The position numbers were made by a program, and so were the translations under genes. From the NCBI RefSeq assembly GCF_018613835.1, contig NZ_JAGGPM010000007.1, positions 1-64,000 of the forward strand: a stretch of DNA of 64,000 nt, read 5' to 3'. Source of the DNA: Arthrobacter sp. ISL-5 (GTDB lineage Bacteria; Actinomycetota; Actinomycetes; Actinomycetales; Micrococcaceae). The notes beneath the pieces are model-generated. The model did not search any database. It had not been told where the DNA came from and saw only the letters and a program-made list of their open reading frames with translations. Positions 18,089 to 26,183 of this stretch are shown piece by piece (within the stretch, counting starts at the first letter, position 1; every line of letters starts with the position of its first letter).

Positions 18089-18919
18089 CTATTTGTTAGT
18101 GCCTGCTCCGGACAGGGCGATGCCGTCGGTGTGTTGTTGGTAGTAGGAGTCGGTACCGGTTTCGATGATGGTGCCTTTGAAGGTGAGCCTGTCCACGATC
18201 GCTGCGCAGAGGCGGGGGTCGGTGAAGGTCTTCGTCCAGCCGGAGAATGATTCGTTGGTGGCGATCGCGACCGAAGCTTTTTCTTCCCGTTCGGTGAGGA
18301 CCTGGAAGAGGAGTTCAGCGCCCCGTTTGTCCAGTTCCATGTAGCCGAGCTCATCGATGCACAGCAGGTCGACCCGGCCGTAGCGGGCGATGGTCTTTGC
18401 AAGGACTTTCTCGTCCTCTGCTTCGACGAGTTCGTTCACGAGGCGGGTGGCGAGAATATAGCGGACCCGGAAGCCTTTCTCCGCGGCAGCTGTTCCGAGG
18501 CCGATGAGCAGGTGGGATTTGCCGGTTCCGGAGTCCCCGATGAGGCAGAGGGGCTGGCCTTTGCGGATCCAGTCTCCGGTGGCGAGGGTGTTGATGGTTG
18601 CTTGGTTGATGTTCGGGTTCGCGTCGTAGTCGAAGTCGCCGAGCCATTTGTCCCGAGGGAAGTTCGCTGATTTCACGCGTCGGAGCGAGGACCGCCGGTC
18701 CCGGTCATCACACTCTGCGAGCAGTATTTCGGCGAGGAATCCCTGGTAGGAGAGTTGTTCTTTCCCTGCCACGGCCAGGGCTTCGTCCAGGACGGCCCTG
18801 ATGGTGGGCAGGCGCAGCCGCCGGCAGGCCTGATCAACGGCCGCCACGGCGGCTTGTTCGGTCAGACCGCGTCGGCGTCGAAGGGTCTGGGATACAACAA
18901 CGGGTGCGGTGGGACTCAT
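18089..18919 (-). CDS. istB: IS21-family transposition ATPase
   Basis: The 276-residue AAA+ protein helps the IstA transposase choose and capture targets. Walker A GDSGTGKSHLLIGLG (near residue 128), Walker B LLCIDELGYMELDKRG and a sensor-like VAIATNESFSGW are intact, and the length is normal. Its ATG overlaps the istA stop as ATGA, the usual translational coupling in this family. It is read towards the xyl cargo. The normal short left end of an IS21 is not found directly after it, where recombinase debris lies instead. Confidence 0.93.
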   Translation of the reverse strand: MSPTAPVVVSQTLRRRRGLTEQAAVAAVDQACRRLRLPTIRAVLDEALAVAGKEQLSYQGFLAEILLAECDDRDRRSSLRRVKSANFPRDKWLGDFDYDANPNINQATINTLATGDWIRKGQPLCLIGDSGTGKSHLLIGLGTAAAEKGFRVRYILATRLVNELVEAEDEKVLAKTIARYGRVDLLCIDELGYMELDKRGAELLFQVLTEREEKASVAIATNESFSGWTKTFTDPRLCAAIVDRLTFKGTIIETGTDSYYQQHTDGIALSGAGTNK

Positions 18920-20579
18920 GAAACCTGCTCCTTGACTGGCGCGGTGGGTGATGACTTGGCACGGTGTTTAAGCAACTCGTCGTAGCCGGCCACCGAGGGC
19001 AGGGGGCGTTTGTCCGGCGGGAGGCCGGCGATGACGGCTGCGGGGTCGGTGAGACTGAGAACGCGGTGCTCGAGGACATCGGCTTTTGCGCCGGGATGGC
19101 AATCGGGCCGGACCCACCCCGGGGCGGACCTTTCGGCGGCGACCCGCCTGGCTTCGACCGCAACGACATCAGCGCTGACGGCACCGATCCCCAGGGCCGC
19201 GCCGATCCCGTCGATAACGTCCCGGGCATCCATCGTCCGGTGCAGCAGGAGCACGTCGATGAGTTGCCGGGTGGCGTCGGCGTCGCCGTCTGTCCTTCTC
19301 GCTGCGGCCCAGAAGGCGTCGTGGGCGGGTGTGAACTCACCCGATTCCCGGGCCTGGGCAAGGGCGGTGGACCCGGGCAAGGCGCCGGGTTTTATCCTGA
19401 GCACTTCCAGATAGTGGTCGAGCTGCACGCATTGCCCGCCTCTGGCCACGCTCCTAGGGTGTGAGGCGATCAGGGTCCTGCCATCGAAGATCCGCACCTC
19501 GGTAGCGCGCAGGGAGACCCGGACTTTGCGGTTGATGAACCGTACCGGGACGGAATACTTCGTGGACCGGATGGTAACCAGGGATGATCTGTCCACCCTG
19601 GGTGTGAGGATCAGGCCGGGATCGAAGTCCTCGGCCGGCAAGCGAGACAGCAAGGGCTGTTCGACGGCGAAGTCCTGGCCAATGGTGCGGATGCGTTGAG
19701 AGATCCGGCGCCGGTCTTCGGCCTCGTCCCAGACCCGGAGCTTCTCGTTGAGCTCCAGCAGGGACGCTACCGCCGGCACCGGGGTCAGGAAGTTCCGGCG
19801 GAATCGGCCCACTTCCCCTTCCACTCCGCCCTTCTCGTGGGCGCCTTTGATTCCCGGTTCGCAATAGAAGGCATCGAAACCATAGTGCGAGCCGAACAGG
19901 ACCCACCGCTCGTTCTCCACCCTCTGGCGGCCGGCGCCATAGATGACTTTCGTGACCGCACTGGTGAGGTTGTCATAACGGATATGCTTCACCGGGACAC
20001 ACCGAGTGCCTCAAAAGCCTCGATATGGCCTTCCAGGAATGCCTCCTGCCCGCAGCTGGGAAAGACTCGGTGTACGGACTTCCCGGAGTGGGATAGCCGG
20101 AGGGCGAACATGTAGCAGCGGGTCCGGACCCCGTCGATGTCGGTCCAGACATCACCGAAATCAACCTCGGCCTCCGCGCCGGGGGCGTGTTCCTGGGGGA
20201 CAAAGACCTCCAAGGGCGCTCTCCCGGCCTCGAATGCGATCTCCACCCGGCGGGCCTTCACATACTGGCGCACCGTCGAATATGAGATCACCGCCTGGTG
20301 TTCGTCAACCAATCGGTCAAAGACACGTTGGGCAGTGTGACGCTGCTTCCGCGGAGCATCAAGATCAACCGTAAGCATCTGATCGATCAGAGACCTGTAC
20401 CGATCCAACTTCGGGGAAGAGCGGGCGGAAACCCTCCGTGCAGGGGGTTCAGCCGCTGCCAGGGCCTGCCGAACCGTCCTGCGTGAGACACGGTGCTCCC
20501 TGGCAAGCGAGCGGATCGACCATCCTTTGACCCGGGCGTCCCGACGTATCCGTGCGAATAACTCCACTCGCAACCCCAT
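18916..20579 (-). pseudogene. istA: IS21-family transposase with a frameshift
   Basis: The N-terminal part (20579 down to 19989) carries a helix-turn-helix (WSIRSLAREHRVSRRTVRQA) and EVDFGDVWTDIDG, the start of the DDE catalytic core. It then runs out of frame at EALGV. The rest begins KHIRYDNLTSAV in another frame and continues through YCEPGIKGAHEKGGVEGEVG (catalytic Glu) to the end. One missing base near 19996-20002, where EALGGVPVKH would be expected, explains the break. Without it the protein would be about 555 residues. The start at 20579 is supported by GGAAGG. Confidence 0.85.
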
Positions 20580-20670
20580 CACTGCCTTCCATCGTCGGAA
20601 AAACACTTTGATGAAATCAACGGTGGGGTGGGCTCAGCTCAAACTGCGATTCATCTTCCGGCGAGCCGTC

Positions 20671-20724
20671 AGGTGGGTCCCAAACAGACTGCGAAAGCGG
20701 TACCAACTCAAACTGCCATACTCA
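20671..20724 (-). repeat. IS21-family right terminal repeats
   Basis: Reading inward from 20724, the reverse strand begins TGAGTATGGCAGTTTGAG and then, from 20694, TCGCAGTCTGTTTGGGACCC. These match the two blocks at the left end (5968 and 6008). Further copies of the CAAACTGCGATTC type lie at 20640-20655, as expected for the multiple IstA sites upstream of istA. Confidence 0.8.
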
Positions 20725-20730
20725 ACGGCG

Positions 20731-21677
20731 AACGCTCAGGCCTGTTCGACGACGGCAAGGGAGCCGCCGGATTCGCCGGCGCCGTGGCGTTCCTGGACCA
20801 CGTCCGCGGGCTTGCCGACCCCTTGGTGGAAGGTGTCCTCCTTCCCTGCCGGATCGAGACCCTTGGGCTGGAGCTGCTCAAAGCCACCGCACAAGTCTCG
20901 GTGGAGCGGAATGTCCTGGTCCGGCTGCATTCCCTGCAGGGCCTGTTGGAGCGTCGGCTCATCATGGACGGGCACGGCGTCACCCCGTTGGAGCTCATCG
21001 ACCAGGTGGGCCTGCTCAACGGGCGGCTCCTCATTCCGCACGCCACGTACACGGACCGGAACCCTGCAGTCCATGGCGAGGACCGCGGCGACCTCGCCCG
21101 GCTGGCGGACTCCGGAGCCAGCATCGTCCACTGCCCGCTGACCTCCATGCGCTACGGCAGCACGCTGGACTCATTCGCGGCCTACAAGGCCGCCGGCGTC
21201 AACATCGCCCTGGGCACGGATTCCTTTCCGCCGGACCTGATCCGCGGCATCGACGCCGGAGTGCAACTGGCCAAGATCCTGGCCGGGGACACCGGCGCCG
21301 GGGACGTTGCCGGATACTTCGATGCCGCCACGCTGGGAGGAGCCCGGGCGCTGCGGCGTCCGGACCTGGGACGGCTTGAGCCCGGCGCGCAGGCGGACAT
21401 GGTGGCTTTTTCGCTCGACGATGTCCGGGACGGCGTCCGTGATGATCCCTTCCGCACCCTCCTGCTGAACGGCACGGCCCGCCAGGCGGTGCTGTCAGTG
21501 GTGGCCGGGAGGACCATCATGCAGGACGGGAAGATCGACGGCGTGAACCTCGGCTTCTGGCGCAGCAGGGGCCAGGAACTCTTTGACAAAATGCGCTCCG
21601 CCTACTCGCTGCGGGACGCGTCCCGCCGGACTTCCGGTGAGCTGTTTCCGCCCGTGTATGCTCGGGAGGAACGCTGA
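20731..21677 (+). pseudogene. Amidohydrolase, 3' fragment (interrupted)
   Basis: This encodes the C-terminal two-thirds of an amidohydrolase of the cytosine-deaminase/chlorohydrolase-like superfamily. It includes LVRLHSLQGLLE (metal-site histidine), LLIPHATYTDRN, ASIVHCPLTSMRYGS, NIALGTDSFPPDLIRG (catalytic Asp), LGGARALRRPDLG and the closing ELFPPVYARE. It begins at the exact edge of the IS21 right end and is in frame with the fragment ending at 5967. The open frame extending left to 20628 is IS sequence, so a fused product is unlikely to be functional. Confidence 0.88.
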
Positions 21678-21729
21678 GCGGCAAGGCCCGCCCGGCTCCT
21701 GGGGCGACTGCACAGATGGGAATGGGAGA

Positions 21730-22413
21730 GTGGCCAAGCCGATGCCTGAGACGCTGAACGGCCGCGATGACGAAGCCCGCGCCGAACAGGTCTACCAGCT
21801 GGTCCTCGAGGGGATCGTGGCCGGAAAATACGCGCAGGGCATGCGGCTGCGCGAACGTGAGCTGTCCGAGGTTTACAACGTTTCGAGGATCCCCGTGCGG
21901 GAGGCCATCCAGCGCCTCGAGCAGGACGGGTTCGTGGAGACGTTCCCCCGGAGGGGTGCCGTCGTACGGCAGCTGACCCTCACCGACGTCAATGAACTCT
22001 TCGACGTCCGGCTGTGCCTGGAAACCTTCGCGGCCCGCATGGCCGCCATCCGCGTTTCCGCGGGCCAGCCGGGCGGCCGCCTGCAGGAACTCCTGGACGA
22101 AACCCGGCAGGCGATCGACGACGACCGTACCGACGACGTGGTTCGCCTCAGTGCGGAATTCCATGCCGAGATCGTCCAGCTCTCGGGCAACCGGCTGCTC
22201 ATTGACTCAGTCAAACCGCTGTTCGGCCGCATGCGCTGGATCTTCGGCCTGGCCCATAACCGCAGCAACGAGCTCCAGCGCGACGAGCACATGGAACTGT
22301 GCAAGGCCATCCTCGGCGGAAAGGCCGATCTGGCCTATTCGCTCGCCTACTCACACATCGAACTCGGCCGCGAGCCGGTGCTCGCCGGACTGGCGGCGTC
22401 GCTGGAGCCCTGA
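21730..22413 (+). CDS. GntR-family regulator (FCD/FadR type)
   Basis: The 227-residue protein has a GntR winged helix (LRERELSEVYNVSRIPVREA, about residues 45-65) and a helical FCD ligand domain with the metal-binding-type pattern FHAEIVQLSGN and HMELCKAIL. GTG 21730 and ATG 21742 are both possible starts. It lies 52 bases downstream of the broken amidohydrolase on the same strand, so it probably once controlled that catabolic gene. It is intact itself. The ligand is unknown. Confidence 0.88.
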   Translation: MAKPMPETLNGRDDEARAEQVYQLVLEGIVAGKYAQGMRLRERELSEVYNVSRIPVREAIQRLEQDGFVETFPRRGAVVRQLTLTDVNELFDVRLCLETFAARMAAIRVSAGQPGGRLQELLDETRQAIDDDRTDDVVRLSAEFHAEIVQLSGNRLLIDSVKPLFGRMRWIFGLAHNRSNELQRDEHMELCKAILGGKADLAYSLAYSHIELGREPVLAGLAASLEP

Positions 22414-22423
22414 GGGCGGTGCC

Positions 22424-23842
22424 TCAGTCGTCGGAGTCGGGGTACTCGTCGATGGATTCGTCGGCGCCGTACCGTGATTCCTCGGTTTCCACTTCCAGGA
22501 TCTTCAGCAGCCCGGTGTCCGGGTTCAGCATGATGGCGGCCTCGTCGCGGCGGTGGCGCAGGATGGAATCGATGTAGGACTGGACGGCTTCCGCCAGCGG
22601 GATGTGGCGTTCCTGTTTTTCGGACATGTACCAGCGGTGTTCGAGCACCTCGTGCACCGCCTCGGCGGGTTCGAGCTTGCCGGACAGGTCGCGGGGGATC
22701 GAGCGGACGATCGGTTCGAAGATCTGGCTCACCCAGAGGTGCGCGCTGTACTCCTCGTCCATCTCGGGATTGTTGTCCGCGCGGAACGAGTCCATGTCAT
22801 TGAGCAGGCGGCGGGCCTGGTTCTCCTGGGCATCCAGGCCGGTCAGTCGCAGCAGGCGCCGCATGTGGTGGCCCGCGTCCACGACCTTCGGCTGGAGCTG
22901 GATGGTGGTGCCGTTCTGGGTGGTCTTGATGGCGTATTCCTCGACGTCGAAGCCCAGCTCGTTGAGGCGCCGGATACGGGCACCCACGCGCCAGCGTTCG
23001 CCGAGCTCGAACGATTCCTTCTCGGTCAGTTCCGTCCAGAGGCGGCGGTAGCTTTCCATGATGAGTTCGCTGGTGGCCACCGGGTCCACCTTCTCCTCGA
23101 TCAGGCCGCCGTCCAGGAGGTCCATGAGCTCGCCGGCGATGTTGACGCGGGCAATCTCGAGGTCGTATTCGCGCTGGCCGGTGGAGAGGTCGGGATAGAG
23201 TTCGCCGGTTTCGGCATCCACGAGGTAGGCGGCGAAGGCGCCGGCATCGCGGCGGAACAGCGTGTTGGACAGCGAGACGTCGCCCCAGTAGAAGCCGATC
23301 AGGTGCAGCCGCACCATCAGCAGCGCCTGGGCGTCGATGAGCCTGGTCAGGGTGTCCTTGCGCAGCATCTGGGAGAAGAGTGCACGGTACGGCATGGAGA
23401 ACTTCAGGTGGCGCGTGACCAGCACCGGGTTCAGCGGCCGGCCGTCGGGCGTGGTGCGCCCGGTGATGACGGCCACGGGCTCTACGCAGGGAACGTCCAG
23501 CCGGGCCAGCTTGCGGAGCATGTGGTACTCGTGGCGGGCCACGTGTTCGGACGTTTCCTTGATGGCGATGACGGACCCGCCGAGGTGTGCGAAGCGGACG
23601 ATGTGCCTCGAGATGCCGCGGGGGAGCGCGGCGAGGTTCTCCGCTGGCCAGTCTTCGAGCGCGATGTGCCACGGAAGATCGAGCAGTTCCGGATCGGCGG
23701 CGGCGGCCGTGATGTTCAGGGAACTGGCGACCGAGGACGCTTTTTCGTCATTGGCGCTGGCGGGTTCGAACCGCGGCAGTTTGCCGATCTGCCCGTAATC
23801 GGTGGGTTCGTCATGCCACTGGGCGCTGTATTCCTCGGTCAT
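22424..23842 (-). CDS. DUF4032 domain protein
   Basis: The 472-residue protein matches the actinobacterial DUF4032 family, whose N-terminal half resembles lipopolysaccharide-kinase/atypical kinase folds. Visible are AIKETSEHVARHEYHMLRKL, which resembles a kinase Lys/Glu pair, and LHLIGFYWGDVSLSNTLF, which resembles a catalytic loop, followed by YLVDAETGELY. The C-terminal half is the family-specific DUF4032 region ending in an acidic tail. The cellular role is not established. It is convergent with the GntR gene, 10 bases apart. Confidence 0.85.
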   Translation of the reverse strand: MTEEYSAQWHDEPTDYGQIGKLPRFEPASANDEKASSVASSLNITAAAADPELLDLPWHIALEDWPAENLAALPRGISRHIVRFAHLGGSVIAIKETSEHVARHEYHMLRKLARLDVPCVEPVAVITGRTTPDGRPLNPVLVTRHLKFSMPYRALFSQMLRKDTLTRLIDAQALLMVRLHLIGFYWGDVSLSNTLFRRDAGAFAAYLVDAETGELYPDLSTGQREYDLEIARVNIAGELMDLLDGGLIEEKVDPVATSELIMESYRRLWTELTEKESFELGERWRVGARIRRLNELGFDVEEYAIKTTQNGTTIQLQPKVVDAGHHMRRLLRLTGLDAQENQARRLLNDMDSFRADNNPEMDEEYSAHLWVSQIFEPIVRSIPRDLSGKLEPAEAVHEVLEHRWYMSEKQERHIPLAEAVQSYIDSILRHRRDEAAIMLNPDTGLLKILEVETEESRYGADESIDEYPDSDD

Positions 23843-23909
23843 GGGTCAATTCTTCCGTACGTTGGGGCGGCGTGCCTAAAAGGAGGCAGGCAGCCGGTGC
23901 TTAACGGCC

Positions 23910-23944
23910 GGCGGCGGCCCTTCCGGTTGAGAAGGGCCGCCGTC
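23910..23944 (-). terminator. Hairpin terminator candidate after the sugar-ABC ATPase gene
   Basis: A 13-bp stem with a GC-rich core (23910-23922 with 23932-23944, arms GGCGGCGGCCCTT and AAGGGCCGCCGTC, one mismatch) lies between the minus-strand ABC ATPase gene and DUF4032. No clear T-run is seen. Confidence 0.5.
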
Positions 23945-23981
23945 GGTTGCGGAGCCGGTGGGTGGGCCCACGCCGGCAGGG

Positions 23982-24024
23982 TTCCCTGGCCGAAGCGGAG
24001 CGAGGGTAGGGAGCCGGTGGGGAC
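23982..24024. repeat. Dispersed intergenic repeat, copy 1
   Basis: TTCCCTGGCCGAAGCGGAGC, then an AGGGTAGGG-type arm and GCCGGTGGGG, lies just before the end of the ABC ATPase gene. A related copy lies at 43254-43295 (TTCCCTGACCGAGCTTGCGA, then AGGTTAGGGG and GACGGTGGGG). Each can fold on itself (CCCT with AGGG). Confidence 0.6.
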
Positions 24025-25106
24025 TAGTCGCCCAGGCGCAAGCCGGTCTTGCTGTCGAACAGGTGTACGTGGCCGGACTGCGGACGGACCCAGATGGACT
24101 CGCCCTTCATCGGGGGACGGCGGCCGTCGACGCGTGCCACGATGTCGTGGGTCTTGCCGTCAAGCGTGGTGTGGCCGTAGACGTAGGCGTCGGCGCCCAG
24201 CTCTTCGACGACGTCGACCTCAACCTGCAGGCCCTCTCCCTGGGGAGCTGTTTCCAGGTCCTCGGGGCGTGAGCCAAGGGTGACGGTCTTACCGTGGGCC
24301 TCTTCGAGGACGTTGCGCGGCACCGGGTAGACGGTGCCGCCGAACTGGACGCCGCCGTCGACGACCGGAAGTTCGAGCAGGTTCATGGCGGGGGAGCCGA
24401 TGAAGCCGGCAACGAAGACGTTCTTCGGGCGGTCGTACAGGTTGCGGGGGGTGTCCACCTGCATCAGGAGGCCGTCCTTGAGCACTGCAACGCGGTCACC
24501 CATGGTCATTGCTTCGACCTGGTCGTGGGTCACGTACACGGTGGTGACACCCAGACGGCGCGTCAGGGAGGCAATCTGCGTGCGGGTCTGGACACGGAGC
24601 TTGGCGTCCAGGTTGGAGAGCGGCTCATCCATGAGGAAGACCTGCGGGTTACGCACGATTGCACGGCCCATGGCAACACGCTGGCGCTGACCGCCGGAGA
24701 GTGCCTTCGGCTTGCGGTCCAGGTACGGCTCGAGGTCCAGGAGCTTGGCAGCTTCACGGACTCGCTCGGCGCGCTCTTCCTTGCTGACGCCTGCGATCTT
24801 CAGGGCGAAGCCCATGTTGTCCGCCACGGTCATGTGGGGGTACAGGGCGTAGTTCTGGAAAACCATGGCGATGTCGCGGTCCTTCGGCGGAACGTCGGTG
24901 ACATCGCGGTCGCCAATGAGGATACGGCCGGCGTTCACATCTTCCAGGCCTGCGAGCATGCGCAGGGAAGTGGACTTACCGCAACCGGAGGGTCCTACGA
25001 GGACCAAGAATTCGCCGTCGGCGATTTCGATGTTGAGCTTGTCAACAGCGGGCTTTTCTGTGCCCGGGTACAGACGCGTAGCGTTATCAAAAGTAACTGT
25101 TGCCAC
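24024..25106 (-). CDS. Sugar ABC transporter ATPase (MsmK/UgpC type)
   Basis: The 360-residue ATPase of the MalK/MsmK/UgpC family energises carbohydrate importers. Walker A GPSGCGKST, signature LSGGQRQRVAMGRA, Walker B VFLMDEPLSNLD and the H-loop YVTHDQVEAMTMGD are intact. A C-terminal TOBE regulatory domain ends VRPQSGHVHLFD. The start is put at GTG 25106 (VATVTFDNATRLYPG) with a GAAGGGA about nine bases upstream. No binding protein or permease is adjacent, so it probably serves several importers elsewhere in the genome. Bases 25107-25355 hold its promoter region and no gene. Confidence 0.92.
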   Translation of the reverse strand: MATVTFDNATRLYPGTEKPAVDKLNIEIADGEFLVLVGPSGCGKSTSLRMLAGLEDVNAGRILIGDRDVTDVPPKDRDIAMVFQNYALYPHMTVADNMGFALKIAGVSKEERAERVREAAKLLDLEPYLDRKPKALSGGQRQRVAMGRAIVRNPQVFLMDEPLSNLDAKLRVQTRTQIASLTRRLGVTTVYVTHDQVEAMTMGDRVAVLKDGLLMQVDTPRNLYDRPKNVFVAGFIGSPAMNLLELPVVDGGVQFGGTVYPVPRNVLEEAHGKTVTLGSRPEDLETAPQGEGLQVEVDVVEELGADAYVYGHTTLDGKTHDIVARVDGRRPPMKGESIWVRPQSGHVHLFDSKTGLRLGD

Positions 25107-25355
25107 AGTTATCAATCCCTTCACCGGCAGGTACGTGCCGGACGATCCGTTATGAATGGTTCATGTAATTCAGTTATGTACTGCTTTATGTACTCCCCGG
25201 CCGAAGCCGAGGAGTATCGAGTGACGCCGCACGGTTCCTGTGCGCCACATCACACCTAGAGTATGTCAGATTTATCTTGAATCGGTGCAAATGTTACGGG
25301 AGTCACATATGAGATCCCCCACAGGCCCGCCCGGCAGGGGCGGCGGCGCGGCGTA

Positions 25356-26183
25356 TCAGGACGCCGGTTCCACGGCCTTCCGGCGTTCCCGCAGCAGGGC
25401 CTCCAGCAGTTCGGCGACGTGCACGGGTGCCTCCACGCGGAACTCCGCCTGAGTGAAGTCGAGCCCCACTTTGACCCCGACGTCGTGCCGGCCCAGGCGG
25501 GCCAGGGCGTCCTCGTCAGTGGTGTCGTCGCCGGCGAAGAGGACGCCCGTGGCCCCCGTGGCCTGCCGGAGGAAGTCAACGCCCTCCCCCTTGGACGCGT
25601 GGACCACGGAGGTTTCAAGGACTCTCTTGCCGTTCTTGAGGAAGACCCCCTTGCGGTCCTGCAGCGCGGCCCGCGCCGCGGAGACGGCGTCCTCTGCCAC
25701 GTCGTCCTGCGCAAGCCGCGTGTGGAGGACGACGCCCGCGGGCTTGTCTTCCAGGACCGTGCCCGGGGCGAGGTCGGCGATCTCTGCCAGGACGCTGCGG
25801 ACCTCGGCCAGGAGTTCCCGCTGATCGACGTCGAGCGTGAGCGGGGCCGAGCCGGGGCCCAGCCAGGCTTCGGCCCCGTGGCTGCCGATCAGCAGCGTCT
25901 CTTCCGGGGGCGAGGCGACCGCGCGAAGGCTGTCGAGCGCCCTGCCGGAGATGAGTGCCGTCGTCGTCCTCGGAAGGGTCGCGAGCTCGGCAAAAGCTGC
26001 CGCGGAACGCGGAAGAGGGCGCGCGTCCCCGGCGTGGTCCACGAGGGGTGAGATGGTGCCGTCGAAGTCCATGGCGACCAGCAGATGTTCGGTGCCAGCG
26101 ATGCGCCGCACGGCGTCCAACAGTTCGGGTGGAAGCGAAAGCCAGGTTTCGCCCGTGCCGGAGCGGTTTGCCTCATGAGTCAT
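25356..26183 (-). CDS. otsB: Trehalose-6-phosphate phosphatase
   Basis: The 275-residue HAD-superfamily enzyme releases phosphate from trehalose 6-phosphate. It has the nucleophile motif AMDFDGTISPLVDH (near residue 37), LISGRALDSL, HGAEAWLG and the late metal-binding GVLFAGDDTTDEDAL. It overlaps the end of otsA by 11 bases on the same strand, so the two are translated together. The product trehalose protects against drying and osmotic stress. Confidence 0.93.
   Translation of the reverse strand: MTHEANRSGTGETWLSLPPELLDAVRRIAGTEHLLVAMDFDGTISPLVDHAGDARPLPRSAAAFAELATLPRTTTALISGRALDSLRAVASPPEETLLIGSHGAEAWLGPGSAPLTLDVDQRELLAEVRSVLAEIADLAPGTVLEDKPAGVVLHTRLAQDDVAEDAVSAARAALQDRKGVFLKNGKRVLETSVVHASKGEGVDFLRQATGATGVLFAGDDTTDEDALARLGRHDVGVKVGLDFTQAEFRVEAPVHVAELLEALLRERRKAVEPAS

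Larger units (their letters stand above)
5968..20724. mobile_element. IS21-ended island carrying a D-xylose catabolic cluster
   Basis: A 14.76-kb segment starts TGAGAATGTCA at 5968 and ends with the inverted partner (reverse complement TGAGTATGGCA) at 20724. The sequence AACGGCG occurs immediately outside the left end (5961-5967) and overlapping/outside the right end (20724-20730), giving a 6-7 base target duplication. Joining 5967 to 20731 restores one amidohydrolase frame. Inside are xylBA, xylFGH, a ROK regulator, an epimerase, three small unknown genes, remnants of two other insertion elements, and the element's own istAB next to the right end. Either the cargo was carried as one transposon or it was later inserted between the ends of a resident IS21. 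Confidence 0.8.

Noticed and set aside
5968..20724. Integrative island inserted at a tRNA gene
   Set aside because: No tRNA or long att repeat is at either edge; the ends are IS21-type with a short target duplication.
20628..21677. Amidohydrolase starting within the IS end as a functional gene
   Set aside because: The first 34 codons are IS21 terminal sequence and the N-terminal metal-binding part is absent, so it is treated as a pseudogene.
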